Positions 43,186 to 50,862 of a stretch of DNA of 64,000 nt are shown here, piece after piece. Positions within the stretch are counted from its first letter, which is position 1, and every line of letters starts with the position of its first letter. The position numbers were made by a program, and so were the translations under genes. This DNA comes from Natrinema hispanicum (GTDB taxonomy: Archaea > Halobacteriota > Halobacteria > Halobacteriales > Natrialbaceae), in NCBI RefSeq assembly GCF_004217335.1, contig NZ_SHMP01000003.1, forward strand, positions 806,001 through 870,000, written 5' to 3'. The notes under the pieces were generated by a model. That model was not told where the DNA came from and did not search any database. It saw only the letters and a list, made by a program, of their open reading frames with translations.

Positions 43186-43818
43186 TCAGCGCTCGCCGTC
43201 GACTTCTCTGTCGAACCGCTCGAGGAAATCCCGAACGAACGCCACACGGTCGACAGCGAGATCGCGACCCGCGTCGGTGTACAGCCGCTCGGGCAGTGCG
43301 AGGAGTTTCGTGGAGCAATGGTTGTACTGCGTTGCCCCGGCCTCGGTGTCGTCCTCGTCGACCGGACACGCCGGATCGTGAATTGGCGACCCGATCGCGC
43401 CGCCGTGGGCGAACGCTCGAGCGATGCCGACCGCACCCAGCGCGTCGAGGTCGTCCGCGTCGGCGACGATCTTCGCCGCCGGCGTCGCAGGCTCGATGTC
43501 GTTCGAATGCCGGTGCGCGCGAATGCAGTGTTGCACCCGTTCGATCGTCTCCGCCTCGGCTCCGCAGTCGCGCAGCATCGGCCCGGCTTTCCGTGCCCCC
43601 CAGCGTGCGTGATCGTCGGTCTCGCCGCGGTCCTCTCTCGCTCGGCCGATGTCGTGGAGCACGACGGCGAGTCGCACCACGCGCTCGTCGACCGGCTCGG
43701 GATGGCGCTCGCAGAGCGTTTCGGCGAGTGTGTCGACCCGCTGGACGTGGTGCCAGTCGTGAGCCGGCGGTGCGTCCTCGAAATAGGGACGAGCGCGGGT
43801 TCGGACTGCCTCGAGCAT
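43186..43818 (-). CDS. HD-domain phosphohydrolase
   Basis: 210 residues. HD superfamily motifs: HDWHHVQRVDTLAETL, the metal His-Asp pair in LAVVLHDIGRARE, HCIRAHRHS, and ADDLDALGAVGIAR. The order resembles predicted metal-dependent HD hydrolases of the YedJ/uncharacterised type acting on nucleotides. The ATG at 43818 was chosen because the upstream extension is Pro/Ser/Arg-rich. Located between sufU and sufS on the same strand, but no functional link is evident. Confidence 0.85.
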   Translation of the reverse strand: MLEAVRTRARPYFEDAPPAHDWHHVQRVDTLAETLCERHPEPVDERVVRLAVVLHDIGRAREDRGETDDHARWGARKAGPMLRDCGAEAETIERVQHCIRAHRHSNDIEPATPAAKIVADADDLDALGAVGIARAFAHGGAIGSPIHDPACPVDEDDTEAGATQYNHCSTKLLALPERLYTDAGRDLAVDRVAFVRDFLERFDREVDGER

Positions 43819-43992
43819 GGCTGTCGGTGATCGGGACCGGATCAAAAAGCCACTGCAATCGGGGCCACTGGTCGTTCCCCGTAGTAGCTGGCGGTTCCCT
43901 GCTCGAGGCCATTTCGGACGGACCCACACCGAATACGAACCGCTATTCGGTTTGCTTGGGCTGTCCAAAGCCGCAGATATTGGTGGCGGAGC

Positions 43993-45237
43993 CTACGCGA
44001 ACAGCGCGCGAGCGTCGTCCAGCGCGTCGATCAGCTTGTCGATTTCCTCGCGCGTGTTGTACACGTAGAAGGACGCGCGAGTCGAGGCGGGCACGCCCAG
44101 TTTGTCGTGCAGCGGCTGCGTACAGTGATCGCCTGCCCGCACGGCGACCGTGTGGTCGTTCAGGATCGACGTCAGGTCGTGGGCGTGGACACCCTCGAGG
44201 TTGAAACTGACCAGTCCGCCGCGGTCGGCACCGCCTTCGGGGCCGTAGATCTCGACGTCACCTTCGGCCGCGAGTTGGTCGTAGGCGTAGGCAGCGAGTT
44301 CCTCCTCGTGGGCCTGCACCCGTTCCATACCGAGGTCCTCGAGCCAGTCGATCGCGGCATGGAGGCCGACAGCTTCGGCGATCGGCGGCGTGCCGGGCTC
44401 GAACTTCCAGGGGAGCTCACCCCACGTCGAGTCCTCGAAAGTGACCTTCCGGATCATACCGCCGCCGTAGAGGTACGGCTCCAGCTCCTCGAGCAGCGAC
44501 TGCTTGCCGTAGAGGACGCCGATCCCGGTGGGCCCGGCCATCTTGTGGCCGGAGAAGGCATAGAAGTCGGCGTCGATCTCGCTGACGTCGACGGGCCGGT
44601 TGGGGACCGCCTGTGCGCCGTCGATAAAGGAGAGCGCACCGTGTTCGTGGGCGAGGGCCGTGAGTTCGCCGACCGGGTTGACGGTGCCGAGCGTGTTCGA
44701 GACGTGAACGGCGGAGACGAGCGCGGTGTCGTCGCCGATCAGGTCGCGAGCGTGGTCCATATCGAGGCGGCCGGTCTCGTCGACGCGGATGTACTCGACG
44801 TTCGCACCCGTTCGCTTGGCGATCTGTTGCCACGTGACCAGCGAGGCGTGGTGTTCCATCTCCGTGAGGACGACCTCGTCGCCGGGGCCGAGTTCGTTCA
44901 GTCCCCACGAGTACGCGATCAGGTTCTCGCTTTCGGTCGTGTTCTTCGTGAAGACGATCTCCTCGCGCCCGGCAGCGCCGATGAAGTCGGCGACGCGGTC
45001 GTGGGCCTCCTCATAGGCGACCGAGGCCTCTTGGCTCAGGTGGTGAATGCCACGGTGGACGTTGGCGTTCGACTCCCGGTAGTAGTCGCTCATCGCGTCG
45101 ACGACGGGATCGGGCGTCTGGGTCGTCGCCGCGTTGTCGAGGTAGACGACCTGCTGGCCGTCGAACTCCCGCTCGAGAATGGGGAACTCCTCGCGGATCG
45201 CCTCGACGTCGAGTGACTCGAGGTTCTGTTGACTCAT
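43993..45237 (-). CDS. sufS: SufS-type cysteine desulfurase
   Basis: 414 residues. PLP enzyme releasing sulfur from cysteine for Fe-S cluster and thio-cofactor synthesis. Motifs: VYLDNAATTQTPDPV, TESENLIAYSWG, MEHHASLVTW, the PLP lysine in YAFSGHKMAGPTGIGVLYG (Lys232), and the persulfide cysteine in VRAGDHCTQPLHDKLG (Cys372). The length and CsdA/SufS-type spacing define group II. Partner SufU is encoded downstream. Confidence 0.95.
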   Translation of the reverse strand: MSQQNLESLDVEAIREEFPILEREFDGQQVVYLDNAATTQTPDPVVDAMSDYYRESNANVHRGIHHLSQEASVAYEEAHDRVADFIGAAGREEIVFTKNTTESENLIAYSWGLNELGPGDEVVLTEMEHHASLVTWQQIAKRTGANVEYIRVDETGRLDMDHARDLIGDDTALVSAVHVSNTLGTVNPVGELTALAHEHGALSFIDGAQAVPNRPVDVSEIDADFYAFSGHKMAGPTGIGVLYGKQSLLEELEPYLYGGGMIRKVTFEDSTWGELPWKFEPGTPPIAEAVGLHAAIDWLEDLGMERVQAHEEELAAYAYDQLAAEGDVEIYGPEGGADRGGLVSFNLEGVHAHDLTSILNDHTVAVRAGDHCTQPLHDKLGVPASTRASFYVYNTREEIDKLIDALDDARALFA

Positions 45238-45601
45238 TGGTGTCTAGGATGGACCGCACACAAAACACTCCTTCGGTTCAGCGAACTTCGTTTTCCGGAG
45301 TCGAAACGAATCGGCCGCTCGTGTCGCTATGGTCGTGCGGGTCTCGGTGCCGGGCCGATCGGATACGGGCACGGAATGTGAGAACTGCACTGCAGTGGGA
45401 AAGTGAAAGGGGGGAGTGGGATGGGTGGTCGGAAGGCAGACGGCAAGAGAAGTGGGGGTGGGGGTACGGTAGGAGACTCCCCTGCCGCAGTCCAGCCTTG
45501 GTGCCACTCGGGGAAACCAGTATCTCCAAATAAATTTGGACCCGGTGCCGCCATCGCGTGGCTGCAGTTGCCGCGAGACGTTGGGTGGATGTACCGACGA
45601 C
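45238..45601. other. Intergenic region with G-rich strand
   Basis: 364 bp, no credible gene. A purine/G-rich tract (45400-45465) contains runs GGGGGG, GGG, GGG, GGGGG and GGGGG that could form a G-quadruplex. A palindrome TCCAAAT-AA-ATTTGGA lies at 45525-45540. The sufS promoter must be at the left end on the minus strand. Confidence 0.45.
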
Positions 45602-46456
45602 CTACAGTTCGGGCGGCTCGCTTACGATCGACGGCTGTGCGTTCCGAAGCAGGAGGTCCGCGTACCGTGCGAGGAGCCATGCAGCAGCGTTGAACAGGTG
45701 TAAGACGACGAGTCCGACCACGACGCCGAACGCGGAGACGGCAAGTGCCGTCGGAAGCGAATCGACGTACAGCGAGATCAGTTCGCCGTCGGCGATCGAG
45801 AGCGTGATCGGGGCAATATCGATGATCCAGCCGTCGTGTTGGTATGTGAGCTCGGGGACGAATTTGATCGGATCGCCGAGGTGAATGCCGACCAGCTGGT
45901 TTTGATAGTGAAGTGGTGCCGCAATCAGTGCGTACGTAACCGTCCCACCGAGGACGAGGACAATGAACGAAGCCATCCCGAGTACGAACTTGCTGAATAG
46001 GTACCCGACGCCTTTCCACGTACTGCGATCGGTGACGACTCTTGTTGCCCACTCACGGAGGCCGGTGGCCGGATCGGCCGTCGAGATGTCGGTTCCCAGC
46101 AGTCGATCGGCAAGTCGGCGCTCGAGTGCGCTCAACTCGATCGCAGCGACCAGGGTACAGAACGCGACCGGAATCCCGAGACACACGATGACGAGCGCGA
46201 TCGGGATCCCGGCGATCAGGAGCGCGACCGGGTCGTTTCTGGCGATTTGGATGAGCGAAAACAAGAGCCCGAACGGGATCGCAAAGCCGGTCACGAGGAC
46301 GGTAAAGTAGCCGATCCCGAGTGGAAAGGAGAGAAAGAGGTACCCCATGTTGGTGTACGTCTGTTTCCGAGCAGCGACGCCGATGAACCAGCGGATGACG
46401 GCGCGAGCACGCTCGAGAGCGGTTCCGTCTGTCGAGAGTGGTGATGACGTAGACAT
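45602..46456 (-). CDS. Sensor-domain membrane protein
   Basis: 284 residues with about five or six membrane helices in two blocks joined by a soluble loop. The putative-sensor pattern (YTNMGYLFLSFPLGIGYFTVLVT; TWKGVGYLFSKFVLGMASFIVLV) occurs twice, as in Pfam Sensor-type proteins that normally sit on histidine kinases; here no kinase domain is attached. It follows two related small membrane proteins and a winged-helix regulator on the same strand, suggesting one module. Confidence 0.8.
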   Translation of the reverse strand: MSTSSPLSTDGTALERARAVIRWFIGVAARKQTYTNMGYLFLSFPLGIGYFTVLVTGFAIPFGLLFSLIQIARNDPVALLIAGIPIALVIVCLGIPVAFCTLVAAIELSALERRLADRLLGTDISTADPATGLREWATRVVTDRSTWKGVGYLFSKFVLGMASFIVLVLGGTVTYALIAAPLHYQNQLVGIHLGDPIKFVPELTYQHDGWIIDIAPITLSIADGELISLYVDSLPTALAVSAFGVVVGLVVLHLFNAAAWLLARYADLLLRNAQPSIVSEPPEL

Positions 46457-46461
46457 GGGTG

Positions 46462-46806
46462 TCAGGTGGGCCTCCGAAATGAGCGAACGATCGCGACGAG
46501 ACCGAGCAGATGACAGGCGGTGACGACCAGTAACACCACCGCGTCGGTTGCGTCGGTCATCCGATCAATCGTATGCGAGAGCACGAACGGCACTACCGTG
46601 AGGAAGGCGACGCCGATCGCCAGAAACAGCATGGGCTGGCTGTTGTTGCGAGTGTAGCCCCGATAGGCAGTCCACGCCACGACGGTCCCGAGGACGGCAC
46701 TCGCCATGCCGACGAAGAAAATCGTCGTCGACTCGTCGAGGCCGAGTACCGTCGTCTCGAGCGAGGTGCCGATAGCGAGCCCTGCGGTGTCGAACTGTGC
46801 GCTCAT
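46462..46806 (-). CDS. DUF7521-like three-helix membrane protein A
   Basis: 114 residues. Three membrane helices: TTIFFVGMASAVLGTVVAWTAY, QPMLFLAIGVAFLTVVPFVLS and AVVLLVVTACHLLGLVAIVRS. It shares the layout of the next upstream gene product (46910-47236): helix, short GY-containing loop, LA-GIA/VAFLT-VP helix, loop, final helix with LVAI. A duplication is likely. Function unknown. The stop is 5 nt from the sensor-domain gene. Confidence 0.7.
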   Translation of the reverse strand: MSAQFDTAGLAIGTSLETTVLGLDESTTIFFVGMASAVLGTVVAWTAYRGYTRNNSQPMLFLAIGVAFLTVVPFVLSHTIDRMTDATDAVVLLVVTACHLLGLVAIVRSFRRPT

Positions 46807-46909
46807 CGCACCCACCTCTGACGAGCGGCCCGTCTAGTGTCGAACTGGGCGGGTGGCATACGTCTCGTGGGTGTCGTGGTCGTGAGCGTCGTGGACGGCT
46901 GTGGACAGT

Positions 46910-47236
46910 TCACGGACGGCCGTAGACGATATAGAGGATCGCCACGAGTCCAGCGATCTCGCTCGCAGTCGCGAGGACGGTTGTCGTCAGCGAGGCTGCG
47001 CCAAACAGCGTCGGGAGCAGGAATCGAACGACCGTCGGCACTGCGGCCAGCAGTGCGATCCCGAGTGCGAGCCAGAGCAATGGCGGCCGGCGGGCGGCCC
47101 GGTAGCCGTCGTAGGCCCGTTTTGCGATCCAACAGGCCAGCACGAACGCGACGGCTTGGCCGATGAAGACGGCGATCGCGATCGTCGTTGCCCCACCAGT
47201 GCTGGTCAGAAGCGGAACTCCGTCCATCGTGATCAC
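46910..47236 (-). CDS. DUF7521-like three-helix membrane protein B
   Basis: 108 residues from a GTG start whose GTGA overlaps the stop of the winged-helix gene; an ATG 9 nt downstream is the alternative. Helices: TIAIAVFIGQAVAFVLACWIA, LLWLALGIALLAAVPTVVRFL and TTVLATASEIAGLVAILYIVY. Paralogous in layout to 46462-46806. Coupling to the regulator suggests that it takes part in signal input at the membrane. Confidence 0.7.
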   Translation of the reverse strand: MITMDGVPLLTSTGGATTIAIAVFIGQAVAFVLACWIAKRAYDGYRAARRPPLLWLALGIALLAAVPTVVRFLLPTLFGAASLTTTVLATASEIAGLVAILYIVYGRP

Positions 47237-47574
47237 AGATCCTCGAACAACCGGGTGAACCGGTCGGCAGGGTCCTCGTCGCGGCGGTACACATCCATCT
47301 CCATCGAGCCCTCGGCGATCTCGATCGCCACGCGCTCGAGTCGCGTGCTGTAGGTTTTGTAATGGTGTCCATCGGGATCGAGCTCCTGGTACTCGTCGAG
47401 AAAACCCTGTGCTGTGAGCCGGTCGATCCGCCGGTAGATCGTCGGCGGCGACGCGTCACAGCACTCGGTGAGGCGCTCGACGGACATCGGTTCCTCGCTT
47501 GCCGCGATGAGGATACGCCGGGCATACTCGTCATCGAGTAACGCCAGCAGTTCTTGCTCCTCATCGTCGGGCAT
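47233..47574 (-). CDS. ArsR-like winged-helix regulator
   Basis: 113 residues. Winged helix (about 8-70): LLDDEYARRILIAASEEPMSVERL, recognition helix DASPPTIYRRIDRLTAQGFLDEY, wing PDGHHYKTYSTRLE. No metal-binding cysteine pattern; the two Cys (CCDAS) lie at the start of the recognition region. First gene of a module with two membrane proteins and a sensor-domain protein. A TATA box 27 bp upstream indicates a leaderless mRNA. It is divergent from an ABC exporter operon 102 bp away and could regulate it. Confidence 0.85.
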   Translation of the reverse strand: MPDDEEQELLALLDDEYARRILIAASEEPMSVERLTECCDASPPTIYRRIDRLTAQGFLDEYQELDPDGHHYKTYSTRLERVAIEIAEGSMEMDVYRRDEDPADRFTRLFEDL

Positions 47575-47595
47575 TCGGTTGTTCGTATGACAGGT

Positions 47596-47605
47596 AGATA
47601 TAAAA
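47596..47605 (-). promoter_or_regulatory. TATA box of the winged-helix gene
   Basis: Minus-strand TTTTATATCT is centred 27 bp before the ATG at 47574. On the other strand, TTATA at 47645-47649 serves the ABC transporter. The two promoters are back to back within about 100 bp. Confidence 0.6.
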
Positions 47606-47676
47606 GAACCCACAGTTTCTGTCCCTGAAAGCGTGCACGCCGGATTATACACGCGACTGATGTAGCGATGATCGAG

Positions 47677-48654
47677 ATGTCCGCGATCGAAACGAGCGGC
47701 TTGACGAAAGCGTATGGCGACCTCACCGCCGTCGACGACCTCGACCTCGTGGTCGAGGAGGGTGAGGTGTTCGGCTTTCTCGGCCCGAACGGGGCCGGGA
47801 AGTCGACGACAATCAACATGCTGCTTGATTTCACGCGCCCGACGGCGGGCTCGGCCACGGTACTGGGGTACGACGCTCAGGCCGAAGCCGACGCGATCAG
47901 TCCCCGCGTCGGCGTCCTCCCCGAGGGGTTCGACATTTACCCACGACTCTCGGGCCGCCGACACATTGAGTTCGCGATCAAGACGAAAGGTGCCACCGAC
48001 GACCCCGACGAGATTCTCGAGCGGGCCGGGCTCTCGGCCGACGACGCCGCGCGGCCGGCCGGTGACTACTCGAAAGGGATGCGCCAGCGCCTCGCAACCG
48101 GTATCGCGCTGGTCGGCGATCCCGACTTGCTGATCATGGACGAGCCCTCGAGCGGGCTCGATCCCAACGGTATCAGCGAAATGCAGGAGCTCGTCCGCAG
48201 TGAGGCCGAACGCGGGACGACCGTCTTCTTCTCGAGTCACATCTTAGAGCACGTGGAGGCGGTCTGTGACCGCGTCGGCGTCTTGAACGAGGGCGAACTC
48301 GTCGCCGTCGACACGATCGAGGGGCTCCGCGAGCAGTTCGGCGGCGGCGCGACAATGACGCTTACGCTCGCCGGTCCCGCTGCCGAGGTCCAAGCAGTCG
48401 CCGACGAGTTGCAGGGCGTTACCGACGTCACTGCGTCGGGGCGGACCCTCGAGTGTACGATCGCCGATCCGGCCGCGAAGGCGCGGCTGGTGACCGAACT
48501 CGCCGACGCCGGCGCGACGATTCGAGATCTGCGGATCGAGGAGGTGTCGCTCGACTCGCTGTTTACGGCGCTAACCAACGGCGACGTAGATGGCTCGAAG
48601 ACACAGGCCGAACCAGACGATGCGATCGCGATGGAATCGGAGGTGGCACGATGA
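47677..48654 (+). CDS. ABC transporter ATP-binding protein
   Basis: 325 residues. Walker A GPNGAGKSTT, signature YSKGMRQRLATGIALV, Walker B LLIMDEPSSGLDPNG and switch His in FFSSHILEH, then a ~95-residue C-terminal extension typical of CcmA/NatA-type exporter ATPases. The ATG at 47677 was preferred over one at 47668 because the TATA box at 47645-47649 is 30 bp upstream of it. It overlaps the permease gene (ATGA). Substrate unknown. Confidence 0.88.
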   Translation: MSAIETSGLTKAYGDLTAVDDLDLVVEEGEVFGFLGPNGAGKSTTINMLLDFTRPTAGSATVLGYDAQAEADAISPRVGVLPEGFDIYPRLSGRRHIEFAIKTKGATDDPDEILERAGLSADDAARPAGDYSKGMRQRLATGIALVGDPDLLIMDEPSSGLDPNGISEMQELVRSEAERGTTVFFSSHILEHVEAVCDRVGVLNEGELVAVDTIEGLREQFGGGATMTLTLAGPAAEVQAVADELQGVTDVTASGRTLECTIADPAAKARLVTELADAGATIRDLRIEEVSLDSLFTALTNGDVDGSKTQAEPDDAIAMESEVAR

Positions 48655-49526
48655 CCTCGCATATCCCGACTGTCGCTCGCAAGGAGTTCGACGATGCCGG
48701 TCGGTCGAAACTCCTCTGGTCGCTGATCGGGCTGCTCGTTGGGATCGTCGTCATCGGTTACGTCGCGATCTGGCAGACGGTCGACGACACCACTGCGGCC
48801 GAGGTGCTCAGCTTCCTCGGGGTCCCGCTGCAAGTGATCTTGCCGGTCGCCGCGCTGATCGCCGGCTACATGGCCGTCGTCGGTGAGCGCCGCTCGGGGA
48901 GCATCAAGATCCTGCTGGGCCTGCCGCCAAACCGGACCGACGTCGTCTTCGGTAAGCTACTCGGGCGCATGGGCGTCGTCGGGCTGGCCGTCGGCCTCGC
49001 GTTCCTCGTCTCGCTGGTCCTCGGGGCTGTCCTCTTCGGCTCGGTCCCGTTCGTCGACTGGCTCGGCTTCGCCGCCGTCTCGCTGCTGTTCGGACTGATG
49101 TTCGTCGGGCTGGCCGTCGGCGTCTCCGCCAGCGTTTCCACACGCGGGAAGTCGATGGCAATCGTCGTCGGGCTCTACATGGTGTTTGTCGCACTGTGGG
49201 AACTGCTCACCGCCGGCCCCTATTACCTCATCTACGACGAATCCGTCCCTGTCGAAGCTGAGACGTGGTATCTGGTCCTCGAGCAGTTCAACCCGCTCTT
49301 CGCGTACTCCAACCTCGCCAGTGCCATCCTCGAGAACTCGGTCTATCCCTTCCGGTTCCAGTATGGCCTTCAGGAGATGCAAGCCGCTGGGATGACGCCG
49401 GCCGAACGCTATCCGGGCGATGCGCCGTTTTATCTGCAAGACTGGTTCGGCGTCATCGTCATGCTGTGCTGGCTGATCGTCCCCGTCGCGATCGGCTACT
49501 TCCGGTTCAAGCGAACGGACCTGTAG
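48651..49526 (+). CDS. ABC transporter permease (ABC-2 type)
   Basis: 291 residues with about six membrane helices (for example LLWSLIGLLVGIVVIGYVAIWQ, LQVILPVAALIAGYMAVVGE, VGLAVGLAFLVSLVLGAVLF) and the ABC-2 block GERRSGSIKILLGLPPNRTDVVFGK. The large extracellular loop (about 200-265) precedes the last helix. Together with the ATPase gene it forms an exporter. Its start overlaps the ATPase stop. Confidence 0.88.
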   Translation: MTSHIPTVARKEFDDAGRSKLLWSLIGLLVGIVVIGYVAIWQTVDDTTAAEVLSFLGVPLQVILPVAALIAGYMAVVGERRSGSIKILLGLPPNRTDVVFGKLLGRMGVVGLAVGLAFLVSLVLGAVLFGSVPFVDWLGFAAVSLLFGLMFVGLAVGVSASVSTRGKSMAIVVGLYMVFVALWELLTAGPYYLIYDESVPVEAETWYLVLEQFNPLFAYSNLASAILENSVYPFRFQYGLQEMQAAGMTPAERYPGDAPFYLQDWFGVIVMLCWLIVPVAIGYFRFKRTDL

Positions 49527-49583
49527 CCCTCTCGAGCGACCCACAAATAGCAGTTTCCGCTGGCGTTTCCACGCCAATCGCGC

Positions 49584-49874
49584 CTACATCCACAACAGCT
49601 GTGCGTGCAGCGTTGAGCCGACCTCGAGGACGTTCCCCTCGTCGACGAACCCCTCCTCGACGGCGAGTTCGACAGCCCGGGTGCCGACGATGTTGGCGAC
49701 ATCTGCCTGCGCGAGGCTCTCGACGACTGCGCCTTCCTCGACCGCGTCGCCGCCGTAGAACTCTTCGGTGACGGTCAGCGAGAGGTCGCCTTCCTCGAAG
49801 GTCTCGCCGAGGACATCCTCATCGCAGACGGCGACCAGGAGCCCTTCCTGGGTCTGTCGTTCGTTGACGATCAT
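49584..49874 (-). CDS. DUF424 protein
   Basis: 96 residues starting MIVNERQTQEGLLVAVCDEDVLGETF and ending LEVGSTLHAQLLWM. This is the conserved archaeal DUF424 fold, small and beta-rich, with VANIVGTRAVELAVEEGFVD in the middle. Function unknown, often near translation genes. It starts 3 nt after the TPR gene stop on the same strand. Confidence 0.85.
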   Translation of the reverse strand: MIVNERQTQEGLLVAVCDEDVLGETFEEGDLSLTVTEEFYGGDAVEEGAVVESLAQADVANIVGTRAVELAVEEGFVDEGNVLEVGSTLHAQLLWM

Positions 49875-49877
49875 TCG

Positions 49878-50819
49878 TTACTCGAGTTCCCACTCGCGGT
49901 CATCGTCCTCGCGCTCGTCGGCGTCGCCGCCGAGCCCGCCAAGTCCGAGGTCGTCGAGATCGATGTCTCCCTGTCGTTGTGGTGGCTGACGGCCCACACC
50001 GCGACCGCCGCGTCCAGCGCCAGCACCGGCTCCGCGACCGGCACCACCGCCAGCGCCGCCCGGTCCTTGCCCGTACTGCTGCTCGTGGTCGTCGATCATC
50101 TCCTGTTCGGCCTGCTCGCGCATTTGGTTTGCCTCCTCGGCGAGCTCTTCGGCCTGATCGTACTCGCCGAGTTCTTCGAGGATCTCGGCCTTTTCTTCGA
50201 TCACCTTGGCGTTGCGCAGCCCCAGTCGGATCGCGTTATCGATGCAGTTGAGCGCCTCCTCGGCCAGCCCGCGCTCCGAGAGGAAGAAGGCACGGTTGAA
50301 CCAGCCGGCGGCGAATCGCTCGTCGATCTCGACGGCGCGTTCGGCGTGCTCGAGCGCTTCGGAGGTCTCGCCGAACTCCCAGAGGGCATAGGCGAGATTC
50401 GTTTCGGCGGTCGCGGCGTGTTCGCTCGCGTCGTCGATCCGCAGCGCCTCGCGGTGGGCCCCGATCGCCTCGTCCCACTCCTCGAGTTCGCCGTGGGCGA
50501 CGCCTTTGTTCACCCAGGCCTCCTGTGCGAGTTTGTCGTCGTCGGCGAAGCGGGCAGTCCGCTCGAAGGCTTCGGTGGCCTGCTCGTAGCGGTTGATCTG
50601 CATGTAGTTCAGGCCGACATCGAGCAGTTCCTTGGCGTCGACGTCGTCTTTGGCGATGTTGTGCTCGTCTAACGTGTCGGTGACGACGCGGGAGTCGACC
50701 GGGTCGACCTTCGCCGGGTCGACGCCCAGCTCCGGCGGATCCAGATCGAACTCCTCGTACGGATCGCCAAAGCCCTCTCCCTCGGAGAAGCGATGGTCGC
50801 GCTCGTCTCGGTCAGTCAT
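49878..50819 (-). CDS. TPR-repeat protein with glycine-rich linker
   Basis: 313 residues. At least five TPR units (about 65-225), for example LLDVGLNYMQINRYEQATEA, WVNKGVAHGELEEWDEAIGA, NLAYALWEFGETSEALEHAE and WFNRAFFLSERGLAEEALNC. After a helical linker comes a Gly/Arg/Ala-rich region (about 250-285) and a short acidic conserved tail. TPRs mediate protein-protein contact; the partner is unknown. Co-directional with DUF424. Confidence 0.88.
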   Translation of the reverse strand: MTDRDERDHRFSEGEGFGDPYEEFDLDPPELGVDPAKVDPVDSRVVTDTLDEHNIAKDDVDAKELLDVGLNYMQINRYEQATEAFERTARFADDDKLAQEAWVNKGVAHGELEEWDEAIGAHREALRIDDASEHAATAETNLAYALWEFGETSEALEHAERAVEIDERFAAGWFNRAFFLSERGLAEEALNCIDNAIRLGLRNAKVIEEKAEILEELGEYDQAEELAEEANQMREQAEQEMIDDHEQQYGQGPGGAGGGAGRGAGAGAGRGGRGVGRQPPQRQGDIDLDDLGLGGLGGDADEREDDDREWELE

Positions 50820-50862
50820 TGGTTGTATGTGGCAGCGACGACTGTTAAGGGCTGCGACCCGG

